A DNA stretch of 64,000 nucleotides from Adineta ricciae (taxonomy: Eukaryota; Rotifera; Eurotatoria; Adinetida; Adinetidae): positions 1 through 64,000 of the forward strand of contig CAJNOJ010000196.1 in assembly GCA_905250025.1 (NCBI GenBank), written 5' to 3'. This document shows, one piece after another, positions 36,392-48,878 of this stretch. The position numbers were made by a program, and so were the translations under genes. Each line of letters starts with the position of its first letter. Position 1 is the first letter of the stretch. The notes beneath the pieces are model-generated. The model did no database searches, had not been told where the DNA came from, and worked only from the letters and a program-made list of their open reading frames with translations.

Positions 36392-37218
36392 TTAATTTTT
36401 GCTTGTTGTACTTGAACTTGATGACTTTTCAACGGTCGTTGCAGTTGTTCCAACAACAACAGCAGCACCAGGAACGTGCGTTTCGCCTTGAGCCATAGCT
36501 TCAGTGCGAATCACGGTTGTTGATGTTGATGTTAATAATCGATTAGCATCTTCAGCTCCCAAACTGAAATTTCAGGAAATAGTTTCAATGAAAGAAACGT
36601 TTTTTGTCTTACGCAGCAACTTGTTGAGTAATTGCATCAACTTTTGCGTTTGCTTGTGCTTGTGCTTCGCGTAAAACACCCATTTTCAATCGATTAGCTT
36701 CTTCATTCAAGTCATCAATACGTTTTCGCGCTTGTTCGAGGATTAGTTCTTGACGTAAATTCAGATCCTTTTCTAAAACCGCTAAATTTTGTGCTTTAGC
36801 TGTATCGAGTTCTTCAACATATTTCTGTAATTTCAGCTTGTATTCTTCTTCAATTGCAGCGGAACGTGCATTGGCATCGGATAAAAGATTCGTTTGTTGA
36901 GATTGAGTTTCCGTGACAATTTTAGCGATAGCTGCGGTAACTTCCTCGGAGATTTGTTCGGTACGGCGACGAGAATATTCATCAACTTGTTGATGAGTTG
37001 TACCTATGTGAAAGAAGAGACAGTTATTTCATATCGAATTTGGTGAATAATTTACCTAGTCGACTCATTAGATCGGACATTTTTTGTGTATTGGCCAAAC
37101 TAACTCTCGATTGAGTTTCCGTACTAACAATTGATTTAACTGCGACATTTTCAGCAACAGCTGTATGAGCTACAGCTGAACCTGTGGTTGAAGTAACTTG
37201 ATTTTCAACAGTCGGCAT
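36392..37218 (-). CDS. Hydrophilic helical protein, CAHS-like composition
   Basis: Three exons give about 225 residues. The N-terminus is Thr/Val/Ala-rich (MPTVENQVTSTTGSAVAHTA). The middle of about 120 residues is a continuous charged amphipathic helix rich in Glu, Lys, Gln and Ala, with SRRRTEQISEEVTAAIAKIV, EEEYKLKLQKYVEELDTAKA and QELILEQARKRIDDLNEEAN. The C-terminus is a disordered Ser/Thr tail (VEKSSSSSTTSKN). There is no signal peptide, no membrane segment and no Cys. This plan (flexible ends around a long charged helix, with a Thr/Val/Gly-rich tail) resembles tardigrade cytosolic abundant heat-soluble proteins, and fits a desiccation-tolerant animal. The resemblance is of style, seen by eye, not proven homology. 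A generic coiled-coil protein is the alternative. Confidence 0.6.
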
Positions 37219-38658
37219 GTTTATATTCGAAAAATTTCTGAATCTAAAAGGAAGAATAGATGAAGAATGAATGTGTATGTCCGATGTTCGTCTATTTATA
37301 GATGATTTTTCTTTGCTATCTCTCGTACAATGAAGAATTAACTCTTTTCTTGTTACACATCAAACACATCTTATCACACATATTTGCTATGGCAATTTTT
37401 CACTCTCTCCTGCTGCCGTTTTTCTTCTCGAATGTACATTGTCGGAATAACATTGTTGAAGAATGAATAACAGGCTCATCTTATCTTATTATTGGTTCGT
37501 TGCCGAATTTTATTCGAATGAATCAAATCTCAACAAGCATGTGAACAATAACAACCGACGCTTCTTCGAGAAAATTCTGTAACAATAAGTCACGGGGTCA
37601 AACAATAAAATTTTCTTGCTTTGTCTCTCAAAGAATAATAAAATAACCTACCTATTGTTAAAAATAATGTCTGTGGAACATTTCTCGTATTCATTTTTGT
37701 TGTTCTGTATAAATAAGTAACAGGAGTAAAGAGTATTTTTTGTGTTCTTTCATTTCGTGATAAGAGAAGTAGTAGAGTACAAGGAAAGAAAATGGCCGTA
37801 ATTTAAGAACTATCTATGAGCGACGTTACATGATCTGATGATTCAATATCCGAATTTTCTCGACTGTAATAAGAGAAAAACAAGATATACTAAGAACAGA
37901 ACTATTCCTATACGATTCAATTCATCAAATGAATCACATGAATATCTGACGTTTTCTTGCGAGTTGCGTCGTTCGATTATTTATTAAAGAATCTTTCTAT
38001 TCATTCTGTTTCTATTTCTGCAACATCGTTGTGTCCTCGAAACAACCAATACCAAGTTCAGATATCCTTTCTAACCTCTCTTCTGCTTCTTCATAGCTTG
38101 AAGCTATTCACTCATTCATCCTCAAAGAAAAGAGAAGAGAATAGAACGACGTGGTGTTTTTTTTCATTCTGTTTCTCGAAAGAGAAATAGTCGAGTGGGT
38201 ATAGTCAACATTCATTTGTCGTTTCTGTTCACACGACATACAAAATTCACAAAAAAAGCGTTCTATCCCGATGATGTTCATCTGATAAACCCAGCTCTCT
38301 GTGGCATTCGTCGTTGATGATAATTGCACGTAGCAGTGCATTGTCTGAGGGATACAATGAACAAACTAGATAAAAAAAAGTTGATCTTGTGTGTTTCTAT
38401 TTTCATCGTTTGTTTTTAAAGTGTACTCATGAATACATACAAGCACATCATAGTCACAAATAAGAAGAAAAGAATTCGAAGAGGCGCAGAAAAAAAAGAT
38501 TGTATTCGAGTTTAACACACACACATACACACTCTCGAACAACATCAATACAGAGGGAACAGAAGACAAAGAAAAGAAGAAAGAAGACTTGTGCTCATCG
38601 TGCAGTTTGTCTGTCCGTTTGTACACATCATAATTAATCTTTACTAATCACTTTGGAT
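37219..38658. other. Intergenic, 1.44 kb
   Basis: AT-rich spacing between the CAHS-like start and the UBC9 stop. It contains the likely promoter of the CAHS-like gene just above 37218 and (CA)n-like short repeats near 38515-38535. Frames present are short and lack family features. Confidence 0.4.
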
Positions 38659-39417
38659 TTAAATATCCGTTGCTCGAAAACGTGCTGCTTGATCTCGAAC
38701 CCCTATAGAAACAAACGAAAAGCTTTTTAATGATGAAAATTAAATTCTTCTTCTTTACGTTTTTCGTATTCAACTTTGTCTTGCATATAAATTGCATAAG
38801 CTTCAGCTTGAGCAGGATCTTTTGGGTTGGGCTCATTTAGTAATTCTTGAATACCAAGGAGAATTTGTTTGATGGTTATTGCTGGACGCCAATCCTTTTC
38901 TTCGTCGAGTAAAGATAAGCATACTGTTCCACTCTAAATTAATCAAATAGAAAGTTTTTTTCTCGTTTAAATAGAAAAATTCTTACGGGATAAATGTTGG
39001 GATGAAATAAAGGTGGCTCGAATTTACATTTTGGTGGTGTAGACGGATAATCATCTTTGAAAACCATTCCTAAATACACAATACGATATTTCTTTGTCTG
39101 ACAGCTTGGGAAAGTTCCAAAACATACGTAATTTAAATAAACCACCTTCCCAGGGTGTACCGGTTTTGCCTAAATTCAGTAAATCGACATAAAGATCGTA
39201 AAAAAGGAAGATTGGATCGTTTACCAGGAATACCACATTCCCAATTGAGAAGATTTAGCGTTCCATCTGGATTTTTTGCAGGTCGCTTAAAAAAAACAAA
39301 TGTAAAAGATAAAACGAAATGAAAATTTCGGCTTCTTACAGCAATGAATCCAAACGGATGATCTCGTCTCCAGGCTTTTCGTTCTTCTGTCAAACGTGCA
39401 GCTGAGATTCCAGCCAT
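38659..39417 (-). CDS. UBE2I: SUMO-conjugating enzyme UBC9
   Basis: Five or so exons. The protein begins [20 protein letters not shown] and contains [51 protein letters not shown], the active-site stretch [15 protein letters not shown] with the catalytic Cys, and [18 protein letters not shown]. It ends [14 protein letters not shown]. Length is about 160 residues, as in other animals. UBC9 takes SUMO from the E1 SAE1/UBA2 and passes it to target lysines in nucleus and cytosol. All core residues are kept. It is head-to-head with the orphan gene at 39921. Confidence 0.95.
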
Positions 39418-39920
39418 TTGTCGATCGATAAGAAAATTCTTCTTCTAAAAGAATCGATCTGATTAGCAAATCCGTAAAAAGAAAGAAATCTTTCAATCAA
39501 AACGAATATTTAACAAAAAACAGGTTAACAAAGAAGGATTTTCATCGGTAAACCAATTGGGAATCAGATAGTGTCCATTCTCCTCTCTTCAAATTTCCAT
39601 TTCGAGATCTTTTTATTTCAAACAGGAAATATACTCCAAACTCACATGAAATTGAATTTGTTAAATCTAAACAAAATGGATTCTCATCTTATAGATGCCG
39701 CTAGAAGATATTTTTCTAGTTTTCCTATCTTTTCCTTCGTGCTCAACACTTATGCATCATAAACTCTTCCCACTTCATTTAAATGCACCTTTTTTATTTT
39801 GATTTAAAAAAAAAACTCGAGAGTTTTGCATCGACGATGAGTCATACTGTTTCAAAACAGAATTGCAACATTGATGTTCGATAAGGGAAAAAAAAACTAA
39901 TCGTTTACAATTGAAGATTC

Positions 39921-40625
39921 ATGGCAACTTCGTGTAATACGCATTCATATGATGGTAAATTACGTGAGAAATGGTTCGAAATTCGACCGATGTTAATCGA
40001 AAAGTATCTTCCTCATTGTCTTTCATTCGACGATACACTAAAGGATATTGAACGATGGCTTGATAGGAAATATTTCAATGTGAAACGAATTGGTCGTGCA
40101 CGACGATCGCTAAGAATCTTAACAACTCATCGGAGAACGAATTTCGACACGAGGAACGATATCGATGTGGAAGAACTTTTACCAATTCTTTGGAATCAAG
40201 TGAAAAAGCAAGCGGATATTCATGATACGTTCTATGAGCAGTTATGTGATATTACCGGAGGAAGTTGTTCACAAGGAAGATCGACTAGACTCTTTCAATT
40301 TTTATTCCTTTTTGATTTACCAATTGAAACATCAACAAATAACGATGAACAGAAGGATTCTTCGGAGATCGTTAAGAAGACAGATGAGCAGAACGATACG
40401 TCTCAAACAATAGTCAATGAAAATGATCAGAAAGATTCAGCTAAGATCGAAGCGGATGTGGAAGAACAAAAAAATCTACCTGAAACAGAGACGAATATAG
40501 ATGTACAAAAAGATCAATCCCAAACGGAAACAAATGAAAATAATCCAGTTTCAACTAAGGAACATTCAGAAGTTTCACAAAAGTCCACTGAAGAATCGAA
40601 TAACTTAATTTCCGATAAAACTTAA
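39921..40625 (+). CDS. Orphan single-exon protein with acidic repetitive tail
   Basis: An open frame of 234 codons with no intron, in a region where almost every other gene is split. Residues 1-135 look folded (Arg/Lys-rich and hydrophobic: DIERWLDRKYFNVKRIGRAR, VEELLPILWNQVKKQADIHD). They include YEQLCDITGGSCSQGRSTRL. Residues 140-234 are a disordered Glu/Asp/Gln/Asn/Ser/Thr tail built of imperfect repeats around EQKDSSE, NDQKDS and DVQKDQ. I do not recognise the family. The codon pattern and length support a real gene. A transferred or retroposed origin is possible because of the missing introns. Confidence 0.55.
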   Translation: MATSCNTHSYDGKLREKWFEIRPMLIEKYLPHCLSFDDTLKDIERWLDRKYFNVKRIGRARRSLRILTTHRRTNFDTRNDIDVEELLPILWNQVKKQADIHDTFYEQLCDITGGSCSQGRSTRLFQFLFLFDLPIETSTNNDEQKDSSEIVKKTDEQNDTSQTIVNENDQKDSAKIEADVEEQKNLPETETNIDVQKDQSQTETNENNPVSTKEHSEVSQKSTEESNNLISDKT

Positions 40626-41412
40626 ACTTAAGTTTCTATTATGTTCAATCGATCACGGTGCTTTCTACATAAAGTCAACATCATGTTGACTACACTTCTG
40701 TATTACATTGAAGCAATTGATAAAAGATAAGACTTGAATATCAGGTGATTTTATTTCTGAATAAGTTGAATGTACAATTTGTGAAATAAATCTTTATCTT
40801 TCATCAATTAATCGATTTCAATCAATATTTGCGTCTTTTCAGTCATTATTTATACATAATTAATTAAAAATGAATGAAATTCATTCGTTAATTCTCCGTA
40901 GAATAAATCCAATACAATTCTTTGTACCTTCTGTTTTTTTTCCCTGTTCAACTCAGATTGATTTTACATTAAACTGCCCTTAATGATTTGATTTCGAATA
41001 ATTAATTCATGCCGATTGCTTTGCTCAAATGACGTAACTTTATCTCATTTTCTCTTTAACCAAATGCACAATGCATCTACCTTGACATGCATTTCCGTTG
41101 ATAATGATCTTTACACTTATTCTTCAAGCTAATTGCTCGAAATCTTCATTCTATTGACTGAAACATTTCACCTTAATAAAGGAACAAAAAAAAACCGTGA
41201 GGATGAGTTCTTTTTCTTTTCTTCTTTGGGGTATTACGTCAAAAGACCAACGAGAAAGAGAGAGGGAGAGAGGGAGAGAGGAAAGAGTTATATGTATTAG
41301 AGGAAAGTAAAAATGGCATTGTAATTGTAAAACATTTTCCTTCATTCTTTTGTTACGTGCATTATCAACAAAAAGATAGTAATCGTCAGAAAAGAAACTC
41401 TTCGTTTGATTA
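40626..41412. other. Intergenic with GA-rich microsatellite
   Basis: About 790 bases between the orphan gene and the phosphatase start. A purine tract of AGAGAG/GGGAGA units sits at about 41249-41287. Nothing coding is supported. Confidence 0.45.
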
Positions 41413-44400
41413 ATGTTAAAGGAAAAAATCATTTTATTGGTAAGATTTGATCAAATGAGATATGAACTCACATGGATTTTCGTAGATATTCTTGTGGAAT
41501 TGTTCGATTTTGTTGATTTACTCGCAAACTGAAGAAAGTACTTTGATCTCGACGTTCTCATTGAGTACAGAAGAAACAACTGGTATTAATTATGAATATT
41601 TCACTTCGATCGAAACAACAACAACATTCGATTCATCGTTTTCGACGAATGAAGGTAAAATATTTTCATGTTTATAATTTTCATCATTGATAAAATGGTT
41701 TCATCTTTCCTTAACATCTAATCGAATAAAAATTCTCGACTAGACATTCTTTTTTACTTTTCTAATCAATTGAGAACGATGCTAGTCGGTGAGAAATGAA
41801 CTTTTCTCATTTTCTAATGCTTTTCATTCTCTAGTTCCGCTGTTCTTTTCAATTGTTTCATTGACCATTCGAACGTCACGAATAGATCATCAAGCGAATT
41901 TCTATTCAGTGGATATTCTTCTAAATAGTACATGTTCTGCAAGACGAGAAGCGAATTTAACATTGAATTTCTTCTCGTTATACTCGAATGAAACGAACTC
42001 TTGTTCGTCTTATTCAAAACAACCGACATTCATCACCTGTGACAATTTTATCTATGGTAAAACTCAAATTCTTCGACAATCAATCGATTTTACAACTTCT
42101 TTGAGTGTATAGGTGTTCGTTATACAATCGATGGATATCTTTTATGTGGCACAAAGAGTTTTACTTTATCACCATCAAGAGAACTTTACGGTAAAACTTT
42201 CTCTACGCATAAAAATCGAGCAAATTCTGTTTCTCATATATTTGTACTTCACTAATCGATCCTCAAAATCAAAAAGAGCATTCTGGTGAAGAGTAATTTA
42301 AGATGGAGTAAAAGTGTCAGATAAACACCCTACATTCTCGTTTTCTTTTCATCGAGATTTATATTCGTTATTGCCTTTTGATCGCTTATTTATCAATATA
42401 CTCGAAAAATGCAAATCGGATTTTATTATGAAGATGAATTGTGTTTGTTTAGAAATCTTCAAACCAAAATATATCAATTCTACGAACAGTCCAACTTTGA
42501 TCAATACCTTCTTTTTCCTTCCTGGTTTATTCAATCGATTGAATATTGAATTAAATAGTGTGAATCAATCCTGTTCATTAGAATATTCATCAATAACATC
42601 GCCTTTTTATCATTGTTCATTTCGAAATCTTCCATCTGCTCAATGGTTTGTGTTAACTTATTATATTCTTACTGAGAATTATCAAACACGATCAGCTGAT
42701 ACCACGATCGTCTTTACTGGTACTGATTTTTGGAATCTTTTATAGAAATGAAAACAAATCGTTTGAATTTGTTGTTAAGATTTGGAAGAATTGGATTTTC
42801 GATGTGAATTGCAGAAGAATAATCAACAAATTGAATTCTATTGGGCAAATCTGACCGGTTCGGGTTATTCGAATTTAACAATTTCGATTCTGACTGAAGA
42901 AAATAAACATTTATCGACGATTTTATGTGATCCATATGCCTCTACTAACCTTTGTTCGACGAAATCAGCTCGACTAGAACCAGGAAGAGAATATCATATT
43001 CATGCGAAGTTACGCAAATCATTACCGAACTATAACGGACAAAAAATTGAAACATGTTCGATAAAAACAAGTAAAAACATTGAATAGAAATCTTTAAAAA
43101 CGACAGTCTCATCTAGATCTCACTCAAATTCCAATTCATTCACTTCAACACGTAATATTCAACGAAACAAACGTTCGTTTATCTTGGTCGGAACATCCAT
43201 TTCATGTTCAAGTACGATTAAGAAATCTCGAAACAAATTCTTTGCTAAATCCTGTGGAAAATACTCACAAAATGGCTCTTTTCCTCAATCTAGTCGAAGC
43301 AAGTGTTTATCAAGTTGAATTTAACATCTCAAAAACTCATTGGCCACCTCTATTTCAAAGAACGAACTATCACATCAAAACAGGTAAATAAAAACTCACT
43401 CTTGCCATTCGAAACACCATTGTTTTTAGATTTTAAGAGATTAGTTATTGAAAATGTGATTCGATTGTCAGACAAAACTTTGATTGTTCATGTGAATTCA
43501 CATGATTTAACAAAAGTCGAATTAATTTACTGTATCGAACGTGTCATGAATGAAACTCGTGAGATTTGTTCGTTTTCGAATACGTTTAGTCAACTTTCAG
43601 CAAGTACGATTTATAATATTTCCGTCACAATTGATCGTGATGCGTTTCAAAATAAATTTCATTGGGAAAAACGAACGATCTTCAAACTTGTTAACACAAG
43701 TAAGACAAATTTGGTGTTATTATTTCTATTTCATATAATAATAGATCCACCAACATTGAAAATTCGCGCGAAGAGACAAGATGAACATTGTTCTGCAGAA
43801 ATTCTTAATTCATTTCCAATTTCCTATTCATCTGAATGTTTTTCTTCTTTGACGGACGAAATTTTCGATTGTAACGAACTTTTATGTGGTTGTCGATATC
43901 AATATCGAATATTATTCAATCAAACGTACATTGATTCATTATGCGCGAGATCTCCATGTGATATTCAACTGAATCATCCGAATGTCTCAACTGTGAAGTT
44001 CCAAACACGTAAAATCTCGCGAAGAATCGATGAAACATTGAGATTTTGTTGTTATTTAGCTTTGGATTCAATCCGCAATCTACGAATCGTTTCTGTTTCG
44101 TTGATTTCACGGGAGATTCAAGTGAATTTCGATTATCCATCGGGATGTTTCGATCAATTTATTTTAATTTGTGAACTAATCTCAACGAAACAACGACAAA
44201 CGTTTGTCAATTCAACGATCTGCACGGATTTGATTCCGGAAGCATTTTATCGCATTTCTGTGGAAATCAAACGACTTGGATGGGAAACAGTGACATCACA
44301 AGTCATTGAAACACAATTAATCTCCACTCCAAAGAATGATCAGAAAAGTAAAACACTGATTTTCATGGCATGATGGTTTATTGAATAGTTTTTATCAGAA

Positions 44401-46731
44401 GGTTCTTTTGTTCAGTCGATTCTCATCCCAGGAATGATCGGATTTGTGATCATTCTCATTCTGGTGGTTTTGATCGCATTCGTTTTTGCATATCGACAGC
44501 GTCGTCGGTGAGTTCAACGAATCTTTTCCGTTCAAATCATAAAAAGTGAACTGATGTCTTCGAAATCTTAGGAATCGATCGTCGAATCGAGATCAAGCGC
44601 AAATCACAACTATAAGTCATCGAACAATTTCAACAAAGTTGAATAATATCGTTAATCAAGTGAATATGTAAGTCAAAACTTACTCATCGTTAAAACTCAT
44701 TTTCTCGTTTTTCCTTCAACAGATACGCAAAAACTCATCCAGATACGAAAAGGTATAAACTTATTCTAAAAACTTCGAACTCAATGTTTCTTTTCCTTTA
44801 GAAATATTTACACATCAAGGTAAATCGAGTCCGAAGTATAGGGTTTGACAAAACTTCTTCTTCCGTATAGACCAATTCGAATAAAAGATCTTCCGAAAGA
44901 ATATGAACAACTAATCGCCAATAACTATTACAATATTTCCAATGAATTTCACGTTTGTTCTTCATTCTCACAAAGTTACAATTCCATAGCATTTTCTCTC
45001 ATATAGGAACTCCATTATAGTATCCAGGAAACATTGGAATTAACTCAATGTGATCAAACATTAAAAAATCGATACAAAGACATCATTCCTTGTAAATTTG
45101 ATCTCTTTTTCTACTTGCACATCAAATTTATTCAATTAGATGAACATTCACGTGTGAAATTAATCCCTATCGATGATCTGGACTCCGGATATATCAACGC
45201 GAATTTCATTGCAGTAAGTTTCGGAGCTAAAAAAGATAACTAAGAAAGTAAATGGTTCAATAGGGTTTACATAATCCACGAGAGTATATTGCGTGTCAAG
45301 GACCATTGAAAACAACGATTAACGATCACTGGAAAATGATTTGGGGACAAAATGTAACGATTATAGTGATGTTAACCGATATTATCGAACGAGGATTGGT
45401 AAGTCAACGTTGAAAAAGATTTTATTTGATCAAACAAAAAAACCAAATAACAGAGTTTCGCTGGAATACAACTTGTTCTGATCGAAGTTTCCTTAAGAGT
45501 TTTTATCTGTGATGATGTTATTAAAATCTTCTTTGTTTAATGATTTTGGTTTGATGAATGATTTAGTTAAAGGGCTCATAATTAATAGACGTTGAACAAA
45601 AATTTTACATATACGGCTGGATTAAGTGAACACATAAAACAATGTTCGTAACAATTGATTTTTCGACAATGACGAAAACTAGTCGTTTGCTGAATTTTTA
45701 TTAAAATTTCCTCGGATGTTTCACCAATCATAAAAAATATTCGACTATCGAATTCAATCCAAATGAAATGTTTTGCGAGATTCTCTCCTAAATGATCACG
45801 AAGAAGATTAACGAATTCCAAACGATCTACATAAAACCAATTATTCATTTTTAATCGTTCGATTACTAAACATGACTGAGTTTCATCACGCATTTCTATG
45901 CAGTCGGTTGAACAATGATCGTCTGATATTTATCAATAGCCAACGGATAGGTACAGTTTAGTAAGAATGAAACAGATTGACTGGACGCATCGGCGCGGTT
46001 TTTCGTGAAAATGTTCCGTAGAAATCCACTACGGTCGAAATATTTCTTTTGTAGAACAAATGCGAAAGGTATTGGCCGACGAATTTAGATAAAGATGAAA
46101 TGTATGGAAATCTGTCAGTATGTGTTATGAATTGCATTCATGATAATTCGTACGATCTCCGTCATATTCAGTTAAAAAAGGTAAAAACAAGAGAAGAATT
46201 TTGATCAATCTGAACTGTTTATTTTAGAATGAAGACATTCGTTCGATAAAACATTATGCATTTAAAATGTGGAATGATCATACTGTTCCGACGAATTCCG
46301 AAGATTTACTTGATTTTATTCGTTTGATTCGATCGGAATATCGTCCTGACTGTGATGGACCTATTTTAGTACATTGTAGTGCTGGAGTGGGTCGTAGTGG
46401 AACATTCATTGCTTTAGATCGACTATTACAACAATTTGACAAAGTATCGTGCTATGGATATTTAGATATTTATGGAACTGTTCTTGATATGAGACGATGT
46501 CGAGATCGAATGGTACAAAATGAAGTAAGACAATGTGGAGATGAAATGTTTTCAAAGAAGTTACTCATTGAATTTTGTTAATAGCATCAGTATTTATTTA
46601 TTTATCGATGTTTGAAAGATGAATATGAGAAACGATCAGGTAAATGAATTGTGAAAGAAAAGATAATGAAGATTTTTTGTGTTATTGTAGGCAACTCGAA
46701 CCATGCTGTTATTGCTGATGATGCTGTGTGA
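41413..46731 (+). CDS. Receptor-type protein tyrosine phosphatase with FN3-like ectodomain
   Basis: Start exon 41413-41439 is spliced to 41486, giving the signal peptide MLKEKIILLIFLWNCSILLI. Extracellular exons are phase 1-1 and encode FN3-like modules with many N-glycosylation sites (for example ending YRISVEIKRLGWETVTS). A transmembrane helix (GMIGFVIILILVVLIAFVFA, near 44430) is followed by a basic stop-transfer and one phosphatase domain. The domain shows LKNRYKDIIPYEHSRVKL after splicing, SGYINANFIA, REYIACQGPLK, CERYWP, HCSAGVGRSGTF (Cys-x5-Arg loop) and MVQNEHQYLF. It removes phosphate from tyrosine near the membrane. Oddities: the WPD loop reads W-N-D (MWNDHTVP), keeping the Asp, and one intron inside the domain is about 650 bases. 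There is no second phosphatase domain. Confidence 0.88.
45398..46050. other. Unusually long intron in the phosphatase domain with antisense open frame
   Basis: The intron between the exon ending ...LTDIIERGL and the exon starting NKCERYWP is about 650 bases, ten times its neighbours. On the minus strand, 45582-45893 is open for 103 codons with several Cys and an ordered-looking sequence (NNWFYVDRLEFVNLLRDHLG, KHFIWIEFDSRIFFMIGETS). No family was recognised. It may be a nested gene, a decayed exon or chance. Confidence 0.35.
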
Positions 46732-46873
46732 TGTATTTTTCATTCCAGAAATAAAGATTTATGTTTAAGATTATTTTTCGATGAGAAAAAAAAGTGCAGT
46801 TGTTTGAGTGAAAATTTATGTGTGTAAGATCTCGAAACTCGTACGTAGGAAAGAAGAGTTCTTTTAGATTGTA

Positions 46874-48878
46874 TCAAAGTCGAGTCTGATTTGAATTTTT
46901 GAATCTTTTTTCGTCGATTCTATGTTGTATTTTTCGGATTTCATTAAGAATTTTTTCCTGATGTTCGCGCTTCTTCACACCGTATTTTAGAAGAGATTCG
47001 TTGGTGACATGATTGAGAAGCCAAAATCCATCCACCAAATTTGTTTCAAAACCAGAAACATAGTTTGCAAAGGCTTTATCCAAACTTCTTAACCATTTAC
47101 TCACATCTTCACATGTTTCTAATCCTTCCATAGAATAGCCTGTGAAAGAAATCATTGTCATTGTTTTATTTGCATGTTACGAAAGAATTCTCACCTGGCA
47201 TTGATGATGGATCATTCGCAGGAGTATAATCTCGATCGTGGAACCTTGTATATGGTTTACCTATTTCGCTCGTCGGACTAGGTTTTCGATTAGCGGAAAA
47301 AGCAGTCGAATGCAATGGTTCTGATGGTGTACGATGATATGATCTAGAATCTATTTTCGATGTCAGATGATTAGTATTTGAAGATGTCAGATTTGATTTA
47401 CTTCCGTGCCTACTTTCTGCAGTTTTGTCTGAAGAATACTTAGACAGAGATCGAGAAGACGAAACGTCTTCTGGAGGAGTTTGATCTTCTGGAACTGTTC
47501 GGATAATGGTATCAGTGTGTTGTTTTGAAGAAGTCATTAAATCAGGAAAATAACCTTGTGTTTTCTCCAGACTCCATCGTTCTCCGTCATGGACAATCCA
47601 CCTGCTTAGACATTCTATATAGTTTCGACCATATATAATGTCACGCCACTTTTTTGGTAATCCATGAAAACCATAAATAGCACCTGCTAATTGACCATAA
47701 ATCGCTGCTGTTGTGTCTGTGTCATCACCGAGATTAACAGCAGCGAGGACACCTCGCTCAAATGAATCTTTATTGGCCCAAAGTGCCCATAGAGCAGCTT
47801 CCAAAGCATGAATAATAAATCCTTTTCCTCGAATACCTTCAGCGTATCCACCGCGTTTTTTAAAGGATCCTCCGACAATATTCATAACACTATCATGAAG
47901 TGGCTCATTATTGAACCAATTTTGATGTTTCACATAGAAATTTGAATCAAGAAGATCGTCTATATTTTCTCCAAGCAGAGCAGCTACCATCAAAGCACCA
48001 TAATAACGACAGGCATCAATGGCGATTCTATCACCATGAGTAGTTCTTGCACTAGCACCTGAAAATCTAACAGCATATTTAGGGTTGCGATAAAAGAAGA
48101 GCGGTACGGGACAGAGACGCATCAAAGCTCCATTCCCAGCTACACCCTGTTCACTGCAATCGACATCAAACAGACGCAGTAATTTCGGATCATGGAGATA
48201 ATCCATTTGATCAATTGGAATTCTATGCTCTTTGCTAAACGTCACTTGTCGATATTCAAACTCAAGTAATGATTTTTTTGTTGCTTTGCCAATATCAAAG
48301 CAATTTCCTGTCGACGACATGTAACCATTCCGAAACCACCATTTATAACGTACGAGTTGATCATAAGGAATGAAATCACGACATGCTACCAATGAATTTG
48401 CCAAACATAACGCCATAGATGTATCGTCAGTGAACTAAAATTCACGAAAATTCATTAATCGAAGTAAACCTATTGATTGTTCAATTGTCTCCTGTAAATC
48501 GACGACAATTACCTCTCCTCTGTTGAGTCCCCAAGTGCCACCACTCTGCAGATCAGTGACTCTATTTTCAACTAAAAACCGTTGTGGTCGAAATTCAACC
48601 GAAGCACCGAGAGCATCGCCGATAGCCAAGCCTAGTAATGATCCAAAGACACGATCGAAAACATTTTTATCTACCATTTCCGGTGGATCCACCATTTCAT
48701 CTTCGAGCTCAGGAACTCTTTTGATAGTTCCATTTGAATGAAATGGATTGAGTAGCCAAGTTCTCTCTAAACAGAAAATTTCATCAGAATAAATTCCTGT
48801 TATTGCAAAGTACATTTCAGACAAGTAAAACTTAACTTGCCAATGGTCTTTACCTCGCTTTTGTGATGATTTACTCAT
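46874..48878 (-). CDS. ADP-ribosylglycohydrolase (DraG/ARH fold) with C-terminal SAM domain
   Basis: Exons join to about 580 residues. The catalytic fold shows GSLLGLAIGDALGASVEF, then FTDDTSMALCLANSL and VNLGDDTDTTAAIYGQLAGA, the paired Asp motifs that bind two Mg ions. The segment RYKWWFRNGYMSSTGNCFDI is typical of bacterial-type members of the family. A Ser/Thr-rich linker of about 110 residues follows. The last exon (46874-47107) encodes a SAM domain: EDVSKWLRSLDKAFANYVSG, LVDGFWLLNHV and KREHQEKILNEIRKI. Small introns split the N-terminus, the FTDD junction and the SAM junction. The protein likely removes ADP-ribose from proteins or nucleic acids, with SAM as a partner-binding or oligomerising part. 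The bacterial look of the enzyme part with a eukaryotic domain suggests acquisition and fusion (inference). Confidence 0.85.

Noticed and set aside
47687-47878. Second frame within the ADP-ribosylglycohydrolase gene
   Set aside because: It overlaps the conserved catalytic frame and has no features of its own.
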